A DNA stretch of 64,000 nt from positions 1 through 64,000 of the forward strand of contig JASBVF010000040.1 of NCBI GenBank assembly GCA_030147525.1, read 5' to 3'. Both the position numbers and the translations under genes were made by a program. The DNA comes from Bacteroidota bacterium. Its GTDB lineage: Bacteria; Bacteroidota; Bacteroidia; Chitinophagales; Saprospiraceae. A model generated the notes under the pieces. That model was not told the DNA's origin. It did not search any database and worked only from the letters and a program-made list of their open reading frames with translations. Below are positions 24,560 through 34,367 of the stretch, in pieces (the stretch's first letter is position 1; every line of letters begins with the position of its first letter).

Positions 24560-25342
24560 TTAAAAGTTTGTGTCTGCGTTTTTCAAATCCAGCTTTTTGA
24601 TCCAGACGTTGCGGTACAGCACATCGTGGCCTTCCGATTGCAGTTTCAACCCGCCGGGCGTGTCGGTGATGCCCTTGCCACCGTCGTTGCCACCATCCAG
24701 ACCGGAATTCGGGCCGCCCCAAACCTGCATGATCGGCTGGTTTTTATGGATTTTTTTACCGTTGAAATAGACCGTCACCCGTGGCTGCTCGATGAGCTTT
24801 CCATCTTTGAAACGAGCTGCCCGGAACGTGATGTCGTAGGCATTCCATTTCCCGGTGCCGTTGTAAGCGCTGTACGGGGCGGCATGTTCGTTGATGATGG
24901 CCGCCATCCCGTGCGTGGTGGAGTCGCCGTCAAGCACCTGAATTTCGTAGCGGTTCTGGAGATAGACGCCGCTGTTGCCGGCAGGCTCAGCCACGAGGAA
25001 TTCGACGTGCGCCCGGAAGTCCCGGAATTTTTCCTTTGTCACCAGGTCGGCGCTGCCGTAGAGGCCCTTGGCGGCGTTCGGGTCGGGGTCTTTGCTGCTG
25101 ACCACGGTTCCCTTGCCGTGCGGATCGGGCACGATGGGCCATTTTACGGGCAGTTTGGCGGAGAGGCGGGGGCCGTCCCAATACGTCCAGTTTTCATGGA
25201 GCATTTTGGCGGTGCCGTCGAGGTAAACTTTGGCGCCTTTGACGGGCTTGGCCCCTACACCGATGTGGGATTGGGCGTCGAGTTTCACCAACATTCCCAA
25301 GGAAAAAAGGAAGGTCAGGAGGAGGGTGGCGGGTTGCTTCAT
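24560..25342 (-). CDS. Secreted DUF1080 (3-keto-disaccharide hydrolase family) protein
   Basis: The 260-residue protein has a Sec signal peptide (residues 1-23, ending KLDAQ). The body is a concanavalin-like beta-jelly roll with DUF1080 marks: FRAHVEFLVAEPAGNSGVYLQNRYEIQVLD in the middle, YNGTGKWNAYDITFRAARF, VTVYFNGKKI, and PGGLKLQSEGHDVLYRNVWIK at the end. This Pfam family is now named for 3-keto-disaccharide hydrolases, which cleave glucosides after C3 oxidation. The gene lies 10 bp before the small subunit of the GMC dehydrogenase, so oxidation and cleavage steps appear genetically linked. Activity of this particular member is inferred. Confidence 0.87.
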   Translation of the reverse strand: MKQPATLLLTFLFSLGMLVKLDAQSHIGVGAKPVKGAKVYLDGTAKMLHENWTYWDGPRLSAKLPVKWPIVPDPHGKGTVVSSKDPDPNAAKGLYGSADLVTKEKFRDFRAHVEFLVAEPAGNSGVYLQNRYEIQVLDGDSTTHGMAAIINEHAAPYSAYNGTGKWNAYDITFRAARFKDGKLIEQPRVTVYFNGKKIHKNQPIMQVWGGPNSGLDGGNDGGKGITDTPGGLKLQSEGHDVLYRNVWIKKLDLKNADTNF

Positions 25343-25358
25343 TTTTAGCTAATTTAAC

Positions 25359-25425
25359 ATGTAAATTGGTGAATCAGGCAGGGGGCTATCCCAATTTACT
25401 AATTCACCAATTCACTAATTTACCA
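25359..25425. repeat. Low-complexity inverted repeat (AATTGGTGAAT family)
   Basis: TGTAAATTGGTGAAT on the left faces AATTTACTAATTCACCAATTCACTAATTTACC on the right. It lies between the propeller gene and the DUF1080 gene. Confidence 0.75.
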
Positions 25426-25427
25426 AA

Positions 25428-26912
25428 TCAATTCGAATTACTCACAAACGCAATCTTCTTCCCATCCGGCGACCAACTCGGCGTGTTGATCGTGCCCTGA
25501 CCGCCGTAGAGGTAGGCAATCACCCTCGGCTTGCCGCCGTCAGCGGGCATCATGCGCAGGTAAACGTGTTTGTAAAACGGGTGGTCGCCCGCTGCCACCT
25601 CCGGCAGGTACGACAGGAACACGATCCATTTTCCGTCGGGTGAAATGTGAGGGAACCAGTTTTGCAGTTTGTCATTGGTCAATTGCTCCGGGTAGCTGCC
25701 GTCGGGGCGCATGCGCCAAAGCTCCATCGAGCCGGTGCGCACGGAGTTGAAATAAATCCACTTACCGTCGGGGCTGTACTCCGAGCCGTCGTCGAGGCCG
25801 GGCGAACTGGTCAGCCGGATCTCTTCGCCGCCATCCGACGGGATTTTGTAAATATCGTAATCGCCGTGGCGCTGGGCCGTGTAAGTCAGCCACTTGCCAT
25901 CGGGCGACCAGCCGTGCAGGTAGCTGGGACCGGTGGCAGTGATGCGCTTCGGCTTGCCGCCCGTCAGCGGTACGGTGTACACCAGCGATCCGTATTCCTC
26001 CTCGCCGCTCGAACTGCTCAGACCGAGCATTTTACCGTCGAAAGAAATCACGTGGTCGTTGTTGTTTTCTTTCACAAAATCCGTGTTCAGCACGACCGGT
26101 TTTTTGCTGGCAAAATCGAGTTGGTAGATCAGTCCCTCGCTGTTGTAGATCAGGCCGGAGTCATCGGGCAGCCAGTTCGGTGCTTGCAGGGAATTCGGAG
26201 CCGTGAAAACCACCTCCCGCCGGCCGCTCACCACGTCCATCAGTTCGATGTGGCTGCCGAGGTAATCCTGGTACGGCGTGTAACCTTCTTTCGGTGGAAT
26301 GACGATTCGCACGTTGTCGAACTCCGCTTTTTCCACCGCACCGGCGCTGTGGGAGCAGACGAACAGCCCCGCCAGCATCTCCGCCGGGAATTCGAAATCG
26401 GGCACTTCCACCGTCCAGAATTCATCGCCAAAGCGGGCCACCGACAGGAAAAAACTTCTGCCCCGCCGCTCCAACTGAATCACGTCCGGCATTTTCACCG
26501 GCGATTTGACCTCCTCCACGTTGCCGCCGGCCCGCCTGCGGAACTGGACCGCCGCCAGCCCGTCGCCGTGGACGGCAGCCGCTACCATAGCAGCGCTGGT
26601 ATCAGTACCGGTTCGCACCATCCAGCCGAATTTGCGGTGCGCATCGACACCCTGGCCGAGCAGTCTGCCCCGGCATTGCAGGATGAAATCGCCGCTCAGT
26701 TGTTTATAGGCAAAATGAAATTCGTCTTTGGTAAACCAGATGTTCGCCCCGGCACCGGAGAGGACGTAGGTCTGCGAAGCAGCGTCGTAGCTCGTGCCGC
26801 CTTTCTGGCGAACAGGGCCGACGTCGGTTGTTTTTTCAAAAATACCCAATGGATTTTGGGCAAACGGTGTAAGTGCCATGAGCAGTGAGATGAGGGTGAA
26901 GAGTTTTTTCAT
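25428..26912 (-). CDS. Secreted protein with concanavalin-like N-terminal half and TolB/PD40-type beta-propeller
   Basis: The start is taken at 26912, giving MKKLFTLISLLMALTPFAQ as signal peptide (494 residues); a start nine codons upstream is possible. Residues about 20-205 resemble DUF1349/concanavalin-like domains (SGDFILQCRGRLLGQGVDAH, RKFGWMVRTGTD, AEFDNVRI). From about 215 a propeller is formed by PD40 repeats with SPDG cores: HGWSPDGKWLTYT, SEYSPDGKWIYFNS, PHISPDGKWIVFLS, PSWSPDGKKIAFVS. The role may be binding of saccharides or surface docking. It lies between GH9 and DUF1080 genes in the same orientation. Confidence 0.83.
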   Translation of the reverse strand: MKKLFTLISLLMALTPFAQNPLGIFEKTTDVGPVRQKGGTSYDAASQTYVLSGAGANIWFTKDEFHFAYKQLSGDFILQCRGRLLGQGVDAHRKFGWMVRTGTDTSAAMVAAAVHGDGLAAVQFRRRAGGNVEEVKSPVKMPDVIQLERRGRSFFLSVARFGDEFWTVEVPDFEFPAEMLAGLFVCSHSAGAVEKAEFDNVRIVIPPKEGYTPYQDYLGSHIELMDVVSGRREVVFTAPNSLQAPNWLPDDSGLIYNSEGLIYQLDFASKKPVVLNTDFVKENNNDHVISFDGKMLGLSSSSGEEEYGSLVYTVPLTGGKPKRITATGPSYLHGWSPDGKWLTYTAQRHGDYDIYKIPSDGGEEIRLTSSPGLDDGSEYSPDGKWIYFNSVRTGSMELWRMRPDGSYPEQLTNDKLQNWFPHISPDGKWIVFLSYLPEVAAGDHPFYKHVYLRMMPADGGKPRVIAYLYGGQGTINTPSWSPDGKKIAFVSNSN

Positions 26913-26935
26913 GATTGCTGTTTTAGCCTTCAATT

Positions 26936-26984
26936 CCACGAATTTCTACGAGTTTAATTCGTATAAAATCAGCGGAATTCGTGG
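26936..26984. repeat. Inverted repeat CCACGAATT / AATTCGTGG with nested hairpin
   Basis: Outer arms 26936-26944 and 26976-26984 pair perfectly over 9 bp. Inside, TACGA-gtttaat-TCGTA forms a second stem. It fills the gap between the GH9 gene and the propeller gene and is another word family of the same general design. Confidence 0.72.
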
Positions 26985-26990
26985 CAATAT

Positions 26991-28754
26991 TTAAGGCTCG
27001 CTTTTCAAAATATCCACCGCAAACGCCAAATACACCAGCGGCGCATTCCAGTTGATCGCAATCTCGTTCGAGGCGTAGGAGCAGACGTCATCGGTGTAGC
27101 TTTCATCCGGGATTTTACTTGGATAAGTTTCGCACTTATCCTGTTGCCCGGGGTTCGGGCCGCCGGCGAGCAGGCCGGGCACAGGATCCTCCACGCCGTC
27201 GGCCTCGGAGGGGCGGTGGTGAATGTGCCTGGGCGTTTTATCGCCGTAACCGGTGACGAAAGAGTAGCCCGTGGCATTGCGACCAAGCAGGTAGTCGAGG
27301 TTGTCGAGGGCGTAGTTGAGATACACCTGGTCGTTGGTCAGGCGGTAGGCGTAGATCAGGTTGATGCCCTGGTTAGCACAGACGGCAGTGCTGCCCCAGA
27401 CGTAGTTTTCCACGTTATTCTCCATCGGGGCGAGGTAGGCCTGGCCCTCCGTTTTATAAACCAACCCCTTCGCAAAAGCGATGTACATGCCTTTCAGGTA
27501 ACGCATGGGCGTTGCAGCCACGGGGGTGAGATGCTGCTCGTGGCGCAGCAGCGTGAGGTAGCCCATCGTGCGCACGTCGCCCCAATTCTGCACCGTCAGG
27601 CCCTCGGAGGGAAACAGATCCACGGCCTGGAAGTACTCGTCCTCGCCGGTGGTCACGTACAGTTCCATCGCCGCCCAGATGAATTCGTCGGTCACGTCAT
27701 TGTCGCCGTAGGCCCCGGTTTCGATTTTCGGTTCGAATTGTTCGTTCATTTTTCCCTGGTCGTACATCGTGGCAGGGTTCGCCCGTGCCCATTGCCAGGC
27801 GCTTTTCGAGGCTTTTAAAAACTTGTCTGCAAGCCCCGGGAATTCCAGCTCGAAGCCCCGGAACACCCTCGCCGCCTGTGCCATCACCGCTGCAAAATCG
27901 AGGGTGGCGGCGGTGCTTTTCTGCACGACGTAGCGCTGTGCTTTGGCGTCTTCCGGTTTCACAAAACCCTCGAATTTGGCGGTGGTGCATTTGTGGTAAA
28001 CGCCGCCGTCGCCCGGGTCTTGCATCGTCAACATCCAGCGGAGGTTCCACAGCGCTTCGTCGAGCAGGTCGGGCACGCCGTTGCCGTTTTCGGGGATGTT
28101 GGTTTCCAGTTTTTTAAAATAAGCGGGAAAATCCTCGTACAGCGCCAGCAGGGTACCCACCGTGATGCCGGAGTTGACGACGTACTTGTTGTAATCCCCC
28201 GCATCGTACCAGCCGCCGGGCGATTCGATCACTGTGTTTTTCGGCCTTGCGCCCGTGGCGGCGGAGGCGTGGACGAACACATTTTTGTCGGGATGGCTGA
28301 ACGGGCGGTGCCACTTCCCGGCGTACCGTTCCGGCAGATCGGTGGACATGCGCTGGTGGTAAAATCCCTTCAGCGCCGCCACAGCCAGGTCGTGATGCAC
28401 ATTGGGTTTGATCTCAAACGGCCAGGAGTGGCCCAGCGAAGGCACCCACACGACCCAGGTTCCCGGCTTTTTAAATTTTGAAAAATCGGCGATCGTGGTC
28501 GTCTTGCCGGAAATCGAGGAGACCTGCTGCCCGCCGAGCATACCGGTGAATTCTTTCTTTTTCAGGTCGGGCGTTGCGATGAAAAACTCGCCTTTCACCT
28601 CGGCGGCGACGATGGCGATTTTCGGCCCGTCCGGGTAGAAGCCAAGCTGATTGAGGCGGATGGTTTCGGTGAAATTTTGGGCGGTGACCGCCTGAAAAAA
28701 AAGGAAATGGAGAAAGAGAAAAGGTAAGACTTGCTTTAAAACTCCGGGTTTCAT
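26991..28754 (-). CDS. Glycoside hydrolase family 9 (endoglucanase/cellulase-type)
   Basis: The 587-residue enzyme begins with a Sec signal peptide (about residues 1-25, ending AVTAQ). An Ig-like CelD-N type domain (about 30-115, IRLNQLGFYPDGPKIAIV) precedes the (alpha/alpha)6 barrel. Catalytic marks are present: the Asp pair in GGWYDAGDYNKYVVNS, the HHR motif in HIHHRPSEADG followed by PVPGLLAGGPN, and the acid Glu in ASNEIAINWNAPLVYLA near the C-terminus. Family members hydrolyse beta-1,4-glucans or cello-oligosaccharides outside the cytoplasm by inversion. No T9SS sorting domain is seen, so it is periplasmic or exported another way. First gene of the GH9-propeller-DUF1080-GMC run. Confidence 0.94.
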   Translation of the reverse strand: MKPGVLKQVLPFLFLHFLFFQAVTAQNFTETIRLNQLGFYPDGPKIAIVAAEVKGEFFIATPDLKKKEFTGMLGGQQVSSISGKTTTIADFSKFKKPGTWVVWVPSLGHSWPFEIKPNVHHDLAVAALKGFYHQRMSTDLPERYAGKWHRPFSHPDKNVFVHASAATGARPKNTVIESPGGWYDAGDYNKYVVNSGITVGTLLALYEDFPAYFKKLETNIPENGNGVPDLLDEALWNLRWMLTMQDPGDGGVYHKCTTAKFEGFVKPEDAKAQRYVVQKSTAATLDFAAVMAQAARVFRGFELEFPGLADKFLKASKSAWQWARANPATMYDQGKMNEQFEPKIETGAYGDNDVTDEFIWAAMELYVTTGEDEYFQAVDLFPSEGLTVQNWGDVRTMGYLTLLRHEQHLTPVAATPMRYLKGMYIAFAKGLVYKTEGQAYLAPMENNVENYVWGSTAVCANQGINLIYAYRLTNDQVYLNYALDNLDYLLGRNATGYSFVTGYGDKTPRHIHHRPSEADGVEDPVPGLLAGGPNPGQQDKCETYPSKIPDESYTDDVCSYASNEIAINWNAPLVYLAFAVDILKSEP

Positions 28755-28813
28755 TTTGAAGATTTTTGACTGCTTTTAGCAATATCGAAAAAAGCCTGCA
28801 AATTGGCGTCCGC

Positions 28814-28821
28814 CAAAGCTA
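28814..28821 (-). promoter_or_regulatory. Candidate -7 box TAGCTTTG for the GH9 operon
   Basis: Exact TAnnTTTG on the minus strand, about 60 bases before the GH9 start codon. No TTG is found at the expected -33 distance. Confidence 0.35.
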
Positions 28822-28920
28822 CCCGCCTCGGGCGTGAATTTTTATTTTTTTGAGCCTAATTTTTACAACGACAACCAATTCCTCTTTTTTAATCAAAATT
28901 AGAGGTATAAAACTGTGAGA

Positions 28921-29121
28921 TCACTCATAACCCCAGCAAAAAAACACCTTGTCGCAACAGCTGGATTTACCCTGAAATGAAGGTGAGACTTTGCCTCCTA
29001 ATTTATTTGCAGCGGCAGTTGAAATCCAGTTAGGCAGGACAATACCCCCGCAATCTTTGTTAAGAGAGGGGGTAATAAGGCCATTAGGCCCAGGATTTTT
29101 CAGTAAAATCAAATTTTCCAC
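28921..29121 (-). CDS. Small cysteine-containing open frame, doubtful
   Basis: A 66-residue frame from a GTG (or 68 residues from a TTG) in the GH9-atpD gap. It has no ATG, no clear ribosome site and no family I know. It is rich in Gly, Asn, Pro and Ser, with four Cys (one in NKDCGGIV, three in SSCCDKVFFCWG close to the end). A chance open frame is the leading alternative; a small secreted or modified peptide is possible. Confidence 0.2.
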   Translation of the reverse strand: MENLILLKNPGPNGLITPSLNKDCGGIVLPNWISTAAANKLGGKVSPSFQGKSSCCDKVFFCWGYE

Positions 29122-29129
29122 GTTCAAGG

Positions 29130-29159
29130 TTGGTAAACAACCCCAAACGTGTATCTTTG
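29130..29159 (+). promoter_or_regulatory. Promoter of atpDC (TTG - 19 bp - TATCTTTG)
   Basis: TTG at 29130-29132 and TATCTTTG at 29152-29159 match both Bacteroidota promoter elements with 19 bp spacing. The start codon is at 29234, which leaves a leader of about 70 bases. Confidence 0.65.
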
Positions 29160-29209
29160 CGCCGATTTTCGGAGGGGGGTAGCCCTTTTACCGGAAATTT
29201 CTCACCTGA

Positions 29210-30744
<1,535 letters not shown>

Positions 30745-30745
<1 letters not shown>

Positions 30746-30822
30746 TGATGATCGATGAGTGATGAACGATGAATTGTCTTTCAGGCATACATTGTTCATC
30801 ATTCATCATTGATCATTCATCA
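30745..30822. repeat. Low-complexity inverted repeat (GATGAATGATGAAC family) between atpD and atpC
   Basis: ATGATGATCGATGAGTGATGAACGATGAATTGT faces TTGTTCATCATTCATCATTGATCATTCATCAT around CTTTCAGGCATACA. The same words recur before porV at 46777. It may modulate the ratio of beta to epsilon subunits. Confidence 0.82.
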
Positions 30823-30832
30823 TACAGATAAG

Positions 30833-31138
30833 ATGAATATTTCTATTCTAACTCCCGACAAAGAAGTTTTTCAGGGCTCAATCATTTCGGTGAAAGTACC
30901 CGGGACGATGGGTGAATTTCAGATTTTGAAAAACCACGCCCCTATCGTTTCTTCACTTGAAAAAGGCACCGTCACGTTAATGACCAGCGGAGGTCCTTAC
31001 AAGTTTTACGAAGAAGAAAGCGGTACGATCAAGGAGGGTTCTGATGCCGGAAAAATAATTCAGTTCAGCATTGGCGGCGGGTTCGTCGAGGTGCTTAACA
31101 ATGAAGTTTCACTGCTCGTGAGGGGAGTGAAGGAGTAA
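30833..31138 (+). CDS. atpC: F0F1 ATP synthase subunit epsilon, short form
   Basis: The 101-residue protein from the ATG at 30833 (MNISILTPDKEVFQG) holds the N-terminal beta-sandwich of epsilon (VPGTMGEFQILKNHAPIVSSL, FSIGGGFVEVLNNEVSLLV) and stops there. The C-terminal two-helix domain, which in other bacteria can inhibit ATP hydrolysis, is missing. Short epsilon subunits are usual in this phylum. It couples F1 to the c-ring and lies downstream of atpD. Confidence 0.95.
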   Translation: MNISILTPDKEVFQGSIISVKVPGTMGEFQILKNHAPIVSSLEKGTVTLMTSGGPYKFYEEESGTIKEGSDAGKIIQFSIGGGFVEVLNNEVSLLVRGVKE

Positions 31139-31170
31139 AGATTTATATCCTTTTTATTTCGCTGTTGTTT

Positions 31171-31205
31171 AAGGGAGGAGTTGACAAAACTTCTCCCTTT
31201 TTCTT
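31171..31205 (+). terminator. Rho-independent terminator after atpC
   Basis: AAGGGAGGAGTT pairs with AACTTCTCCCTT (one mismatch) around GACAA and is followed by TTTTTC. It lies between convergent atpC and the DUF1232 gene. Confidence 0.8.
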
Positions 31206-31224
31206 TATCCTTTTTGGAAAGGAA

Positions 31225-31611
31225 TCAAAGTTGCTTGTCGATTTCTGCCAGTTCGTGCACGTCAAATTCTCCAAACCAGTTTTTAAGCTTTTTTCTTGCT
31301 TTAATTCGCACATCATCGTTGATGTAGCAGGCGATGGTGACGAGCCCGAAGCTCAGTACGCCGAGGTCGTCCGTGTAGCCGATGATGGGAGTCAGGTCGG
31401 GAATGGCATCAATCGGAGCAATGAAGTAGCCCAGCACGCCAAGTATGATATTTTTCGCCCAGGCCGGTGTTTCTTTTCTGGTAAATGAGTAAAACAGAAG
31501 CAGGGCGCTGTACACCGTTTTGAGGCCGGCATCCCGGAAATAAGACTGAATTTTTTTCAGAAACCGGTTTTCAGAAAATTGCCGGGCGTATTTTTTAAAA
31601 GGATTTTCCAT
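31225..31611 (-). CDS. YkvA/DUF1232-family small membrane protein
   Basis: The 128-residue protein carries the DUF1232 core: two hydrophobic stretches with the signature GYFIAPIDAIPDLTPIIGYTDDLGV (shown here as AP-x-D-x-IPD-x-TP and DDLGV). The flanks are basic and amphipathic. The family is widespread and its role is not settled. It starts 24 bp after the end of the preceding two-TM protein gene on the same strand, so the two are probably one transcript. Confidence 0.88.
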   Translation of the reverse strand: MENPFKKYARQFSENRFLKKIQSYFRDAGLKTVYSALLLFYSFTRKETPAWAKNIILGVLGYFIAPIDAIPDLTPIIGYTDDLGVLSFGLVTIACYINDDVRIKARKKLKNWFGEFDVHELAEIDKQL

Positions 31612-31635
31612 CTCTTTGAATCAGGGTTTTTAGAA

Positions 31636-31977
31636 TCAATTTTCCATTTTTTTTAACAACTCCTCGTACACGCTTACCCGCTTCCGGTTCAACCCAAACG
31701 AGCCTGTTGTAAAAATGGTATAAATAAAATAGACTGCTCCAATAACAAAAATGGCAATGGTAAGGTTGCTGTAGCCCGTTTTGAAAAGTAAAATGCCGTA
31801 GAGAATCACCCAAATCGGACCGATCCAAAGGTCTCTTTTCATGAGTTTTCGGCAACGGGCGACGTTCTCTTGCAGCCATTCCGTCGTGATTTCCTGTTCA
31901 CGCAGTACGATTTTGTCCTTCGATGGCAATGGTTGAATGATTTGTTCGAATTCGCTTTGCTGTATTTTTTTTGACAT
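31636..31977 (-). CDS. Hypothetical small membrane protein, two TM segments
   Basis: The 113-residue protein has a charged N-terminal half (about residues 1-48, with ITTEWLQENVARCRKLMKRDLW), two transmembrane helices (about 50-68 and 71-90) with a very short turn, and a basic tail SFGLNRKRVSVYEELLKKMEN. I do not recognise a named family. Translation probably begins at the ATG at 31977. It is likely co-transcribed with the DUF1232 gene. Confidence 0.65.
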   Translation of the reverse strand: MSKKIQQSEFEQIIQPLPSKDKIVLREQEITTEWLQENVARCRKLMKRDLWIGPIWVILYGILLFKTGYSNLTIAIFVIGAVYFIYTIFTTGSFGLNRKRVSVYEELLKKMEN

Positions 31978-32165
31978 TTTCTGCTTGGTGTCAGCTGAGT
32001 GGTGAAAGATAAATTCTGCCGTGCCAGCATACTGCTGGCTAATGATGCAAGCTGGCGTTGAGCTGGATAATTTTACCAGGTGAGGGCATGACTACATCAT
32101 TTTTTGCTCTTCCCATGGCGGGAAAAAGCGAGGGATGAAAGTACGATAAATTGATAAAATTTCTA

Positions 32166-33395
32166 TCAGGCAGGAACGGTCAGTGCTTCCTTGGCAACTT
32201 TCATAGGAATGCCGGTGCATTTTTTCTCCATGTAAGTCATCATGCGCTCCAAAAGCTGGCGGGTTGATTCGTCAAGTACTTCGACCTCTTTTTTGAAAAC
32301 TTCGTTGAGGGCCCGCTCTTTCACGGCCGTTACCTCTCCGGGAATTCTGTGCAACGCACGTTCGATGCGGCGGTTACGGGCAGTGGTTTCGAATTCTTCC
32401 AAGTGGGTTTCAAGTAACTCAATGGCGACGGTCACTTCCTGTTCACGGAAAGAAAGGTTGACCTGAGCCAAAGCCCGAAGGCCTTCCACTTCGATAAAAT
32501 GAACATCAAAATCCTGTACAACTTCTTTGCAAACGTTGTTGGGAACAGAAAGGTCAATTACTACTTTGCGGCTGGTTTCGCCGGCTAAAAGGCTGGAGTA
32601 CAGCTTTTTATCGACAACTGCCTGCGTGGCGCCCGTGCAGGCGATGAGGCAATCAAAACCTTGTTGGTAGCTTTCAAGTTCGCTGAATTTATAGGCGCTT
32701 CCCCCCGTCATGCGAGCCAGCTGCTCCGCTTTTTCGAATGTACGATTGAAAACAGAAACATTGGTGAAGCCGTATTTTGCTAAAAACTTGGAGACCAGCA
32801 TGTTGGTCTGGCCTGCTCCGATCATCAGGATGCGGGCGTTTTTGGGAAGTTTGGTTTTCAACAATTCTTTCACGGCGAGTGAGACGACAGAAACTGACTT
32901 TTCGCCGAGGCGGGTCTGGGCATATACTTCCTTCGCAGCTACCACAGCGGCCTGCATGATGATTCGAATGTTGTCGCCGGTCAGGTTCCAGTTGAGGCAG
33001 CGGTCGTAGGCTTCACGAAGCTGTCGCAGGATTTCACGCTCCCCAACGACAAGGCTGTCGATGGATGCCGTTACTTTAAATAAGTGATCAACTGCGGCTT
33101 TGCCTTCGTAAGTGACCACATGCTTTTCGATAAAATCAGCTGAAAGTTGAGGATTGACTGCCTGAAAAAATTGCTGGATAAAATCGGGAGATAATGATTT
33201 TTCTCTGTTGAACAGGAACATCACCCGGTTACAGGTAGCGAGGTACAGCATTTCATCCACGCCAAAATCGCTCTTGAGTTCTTCAAGTCTGGACCGAAGA
33301 GCTGCTTCATTTTCATGGGCAATAATAAACTTGCCGATGGACTGAAGCGGCGTCTGGCGATGCGTTATTGTGAGGATTTTATAGCTGTCCAACAT
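32166..33395 (-). CDS. hemA: Glutamyl-tRNA reductase
   Basis: This is the first enzyme of the C5 route to 5-aminolevulinate and heme; it reduces glutamyl-tRNA with NADPH. Starting at the ATG at 33395 (MLDSYKILTITHRQTPL) gives 409 residues, which fits the family; the open frame runs 20 codons further upstream. Seen: catalytic Cys in YLATCNRVMFLF near residue 50, VVGEREILRQLREAY, the NADPH-binding loop MIGAGQTNMLVSKFLAKYG, VFNRTFEKAEQLA, and IDLSVPNNV. The C-terminal helical dimerisation domain is present. Confidence 0.96.
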   Translation of the reverse strand: MLDSYKILTITHRQTPLQSIGKFIIAHENEAALRSRLEELKSDFGVDEMLYLATCNRVMFLFNREKSLSPDFIQQFFQAVNPQLSADFIEKHVVTYEGKAAVDHLFKVTASIDSLVVGEREILRQLREAYDRCLNWNLTGDNIRIIMQAAVVAAKEVYAQTRLGEKSVSVVSLAVKELLKTKLPKNARILMIGAGQTNMLVSKFLAKYGFTNVSVFNRTFEKAEQLARMTGGSAYKFSELESYQQGFDCLIACTGATQAVVDKKLYSSLLAGETSRKVVIDLSVPNNVCKEVVQDFDVHFIEVEGLRALAQVNLSFREQEVTVAIELLETHLEEFETTARNRRIERALHRIPGEVTAVKERALNEVFKKEVEVLDESTRQLLERMMTYMEKKCTGIPMKVAKEALTVPA

Positions 33396-33452
33396 ATTCG
33401 ATTTATGAAAGCAAGTAAAATTGAAGGGTTTCCCCCTATTAAAATACTCCTG

Positions 33453-33460
33453 CAAAAATA
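33453..33460 (-). promoter_or_regulatory. hemA: Candidate -7 box TATTTTTG for hemA
   Basis: Exact TAnnTTTG on the minus strand 58 bases ahead of the hemA start. No TTG at the -33 distance. This supports the shorter start at 33395, because the longer frame would begin at the box itself. Confidence 0.35.
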
Positions 33461-33612
33461 GCTGTCAGCCTTTTGCGCTTTGTCATGAGACTGTAACATG
33501 AGAGTGATTATTGTCAACAGTTTGTCATGGGGAAAGTCACCGAAAAAAAAGTGAATTTGACATGACCTCTCAACATTCGTTTTTCGAATTGTTTTTGCTA
33601 AGACTCTGATTC

Positions 33613-34299
33613 TCAGTAGTCTTTTTCCAACTCAACACCACTTAGCCTTCCTTTCGTCCGAAACACAAAACCGGCCAGTAAACCGAAAGCAAAACCACCG
33701 ATATGTGCCCACCATGCCACTCCTCCTCCGGTTGTTTCGATATCCATTTGCTGGGTTAGCCACGACATTCCGCTTGTCCACTGTTGCCAGATCCAGATGC
33801 CGAGAAAAAGCCAAGCCGACACCCGAAAAGGAAAAATCAGAAACAGCAACTTCACCCGTGACACCGGGAACATGACGAGGTAAGCTCCCATGACTGCAGA
33901 AATCGCTCCACTTGCCCCAACCATCGGGATGGAGCTGTTCCAGTTGAACCAAATGTGCCCCACCGCTGCAACCAGTCCGCCCAGGATATAAAACAACAGA
34001 AAGCGAAAATTACCGATAGTCGCTTCAATATTGTCAGCAAAAACCCAAAGAAAAAGCATATTCCCGATGAGATGCATCCAGTCACCATGCAGAAACATAC
34101 TGGTAATCAGGGTGAAAAGATCTTGTCCGGAAGTAATTTCAGCAGGAATTGAGCCAAAGTGGTTGACAAAGGAGGCTTGCTGGGCGTCCGGCATTTGGCT
34201 TTGGAAAATGAAAAGAATGACATTCAGTACAATAAAGCTATAACTGAAAATAGGACGGTAGCCTCCTTTTACCTGGTCATCTCCAATCGGAAAAATCAT
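33613..34299 (-). CDS. Rhomboid-family intramembrane serine protease
   Basis: The 228-residue polytopic protein has six or so membrane helices. Rhomboid marks are HGDWMHLIGNMLFLWVF (HxxxN of helix 2), the catalytic Ser in GASGAISAVMG on helix 4, and the catalytic His in WWAHIGGFAFGLLAG on helix 6. Such enzymes cut transmembrane segments of other proteins in the inner membrane. Substrates are unknown. A small membrane-protein gene lies 68 bp upstream on the same strand. Confidence 0.94.
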   Translation of the reverse strand: MIFPIGDDQVKGGYRPIFSYSFIVLNVILFIFQSQMPDAQQASFVNHFGSIPAEITSGQDLFTLITSMFLHGDWMHLIGNMLFLWVFADNIEATIGNFRFLLFYILGGLVAAVGHIWFNWNSSIPMVGASGAISAVMGAYLVMFPVSRVKLLFLIFPFRVSAWLFLGIWIWQQWTSGMSWLTQQMDIETTGGGVAWWAHIGGFAFGLLAGFVFRTKGRLSGVELEKDY

Positions 34300-34367
34300 C
34301 GTGAATATGTTTTGATTTAGATGCGACCAGGGATGCAGATATGTCCTTTCAGGTCACAACGCACATT

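Noticed and set aside
25647-26888. 413-residue open frame on the plus strand
   Set aside because: Antisense shadow of the beta-propeller gene; His/Arg/Val-rich translation without family features.
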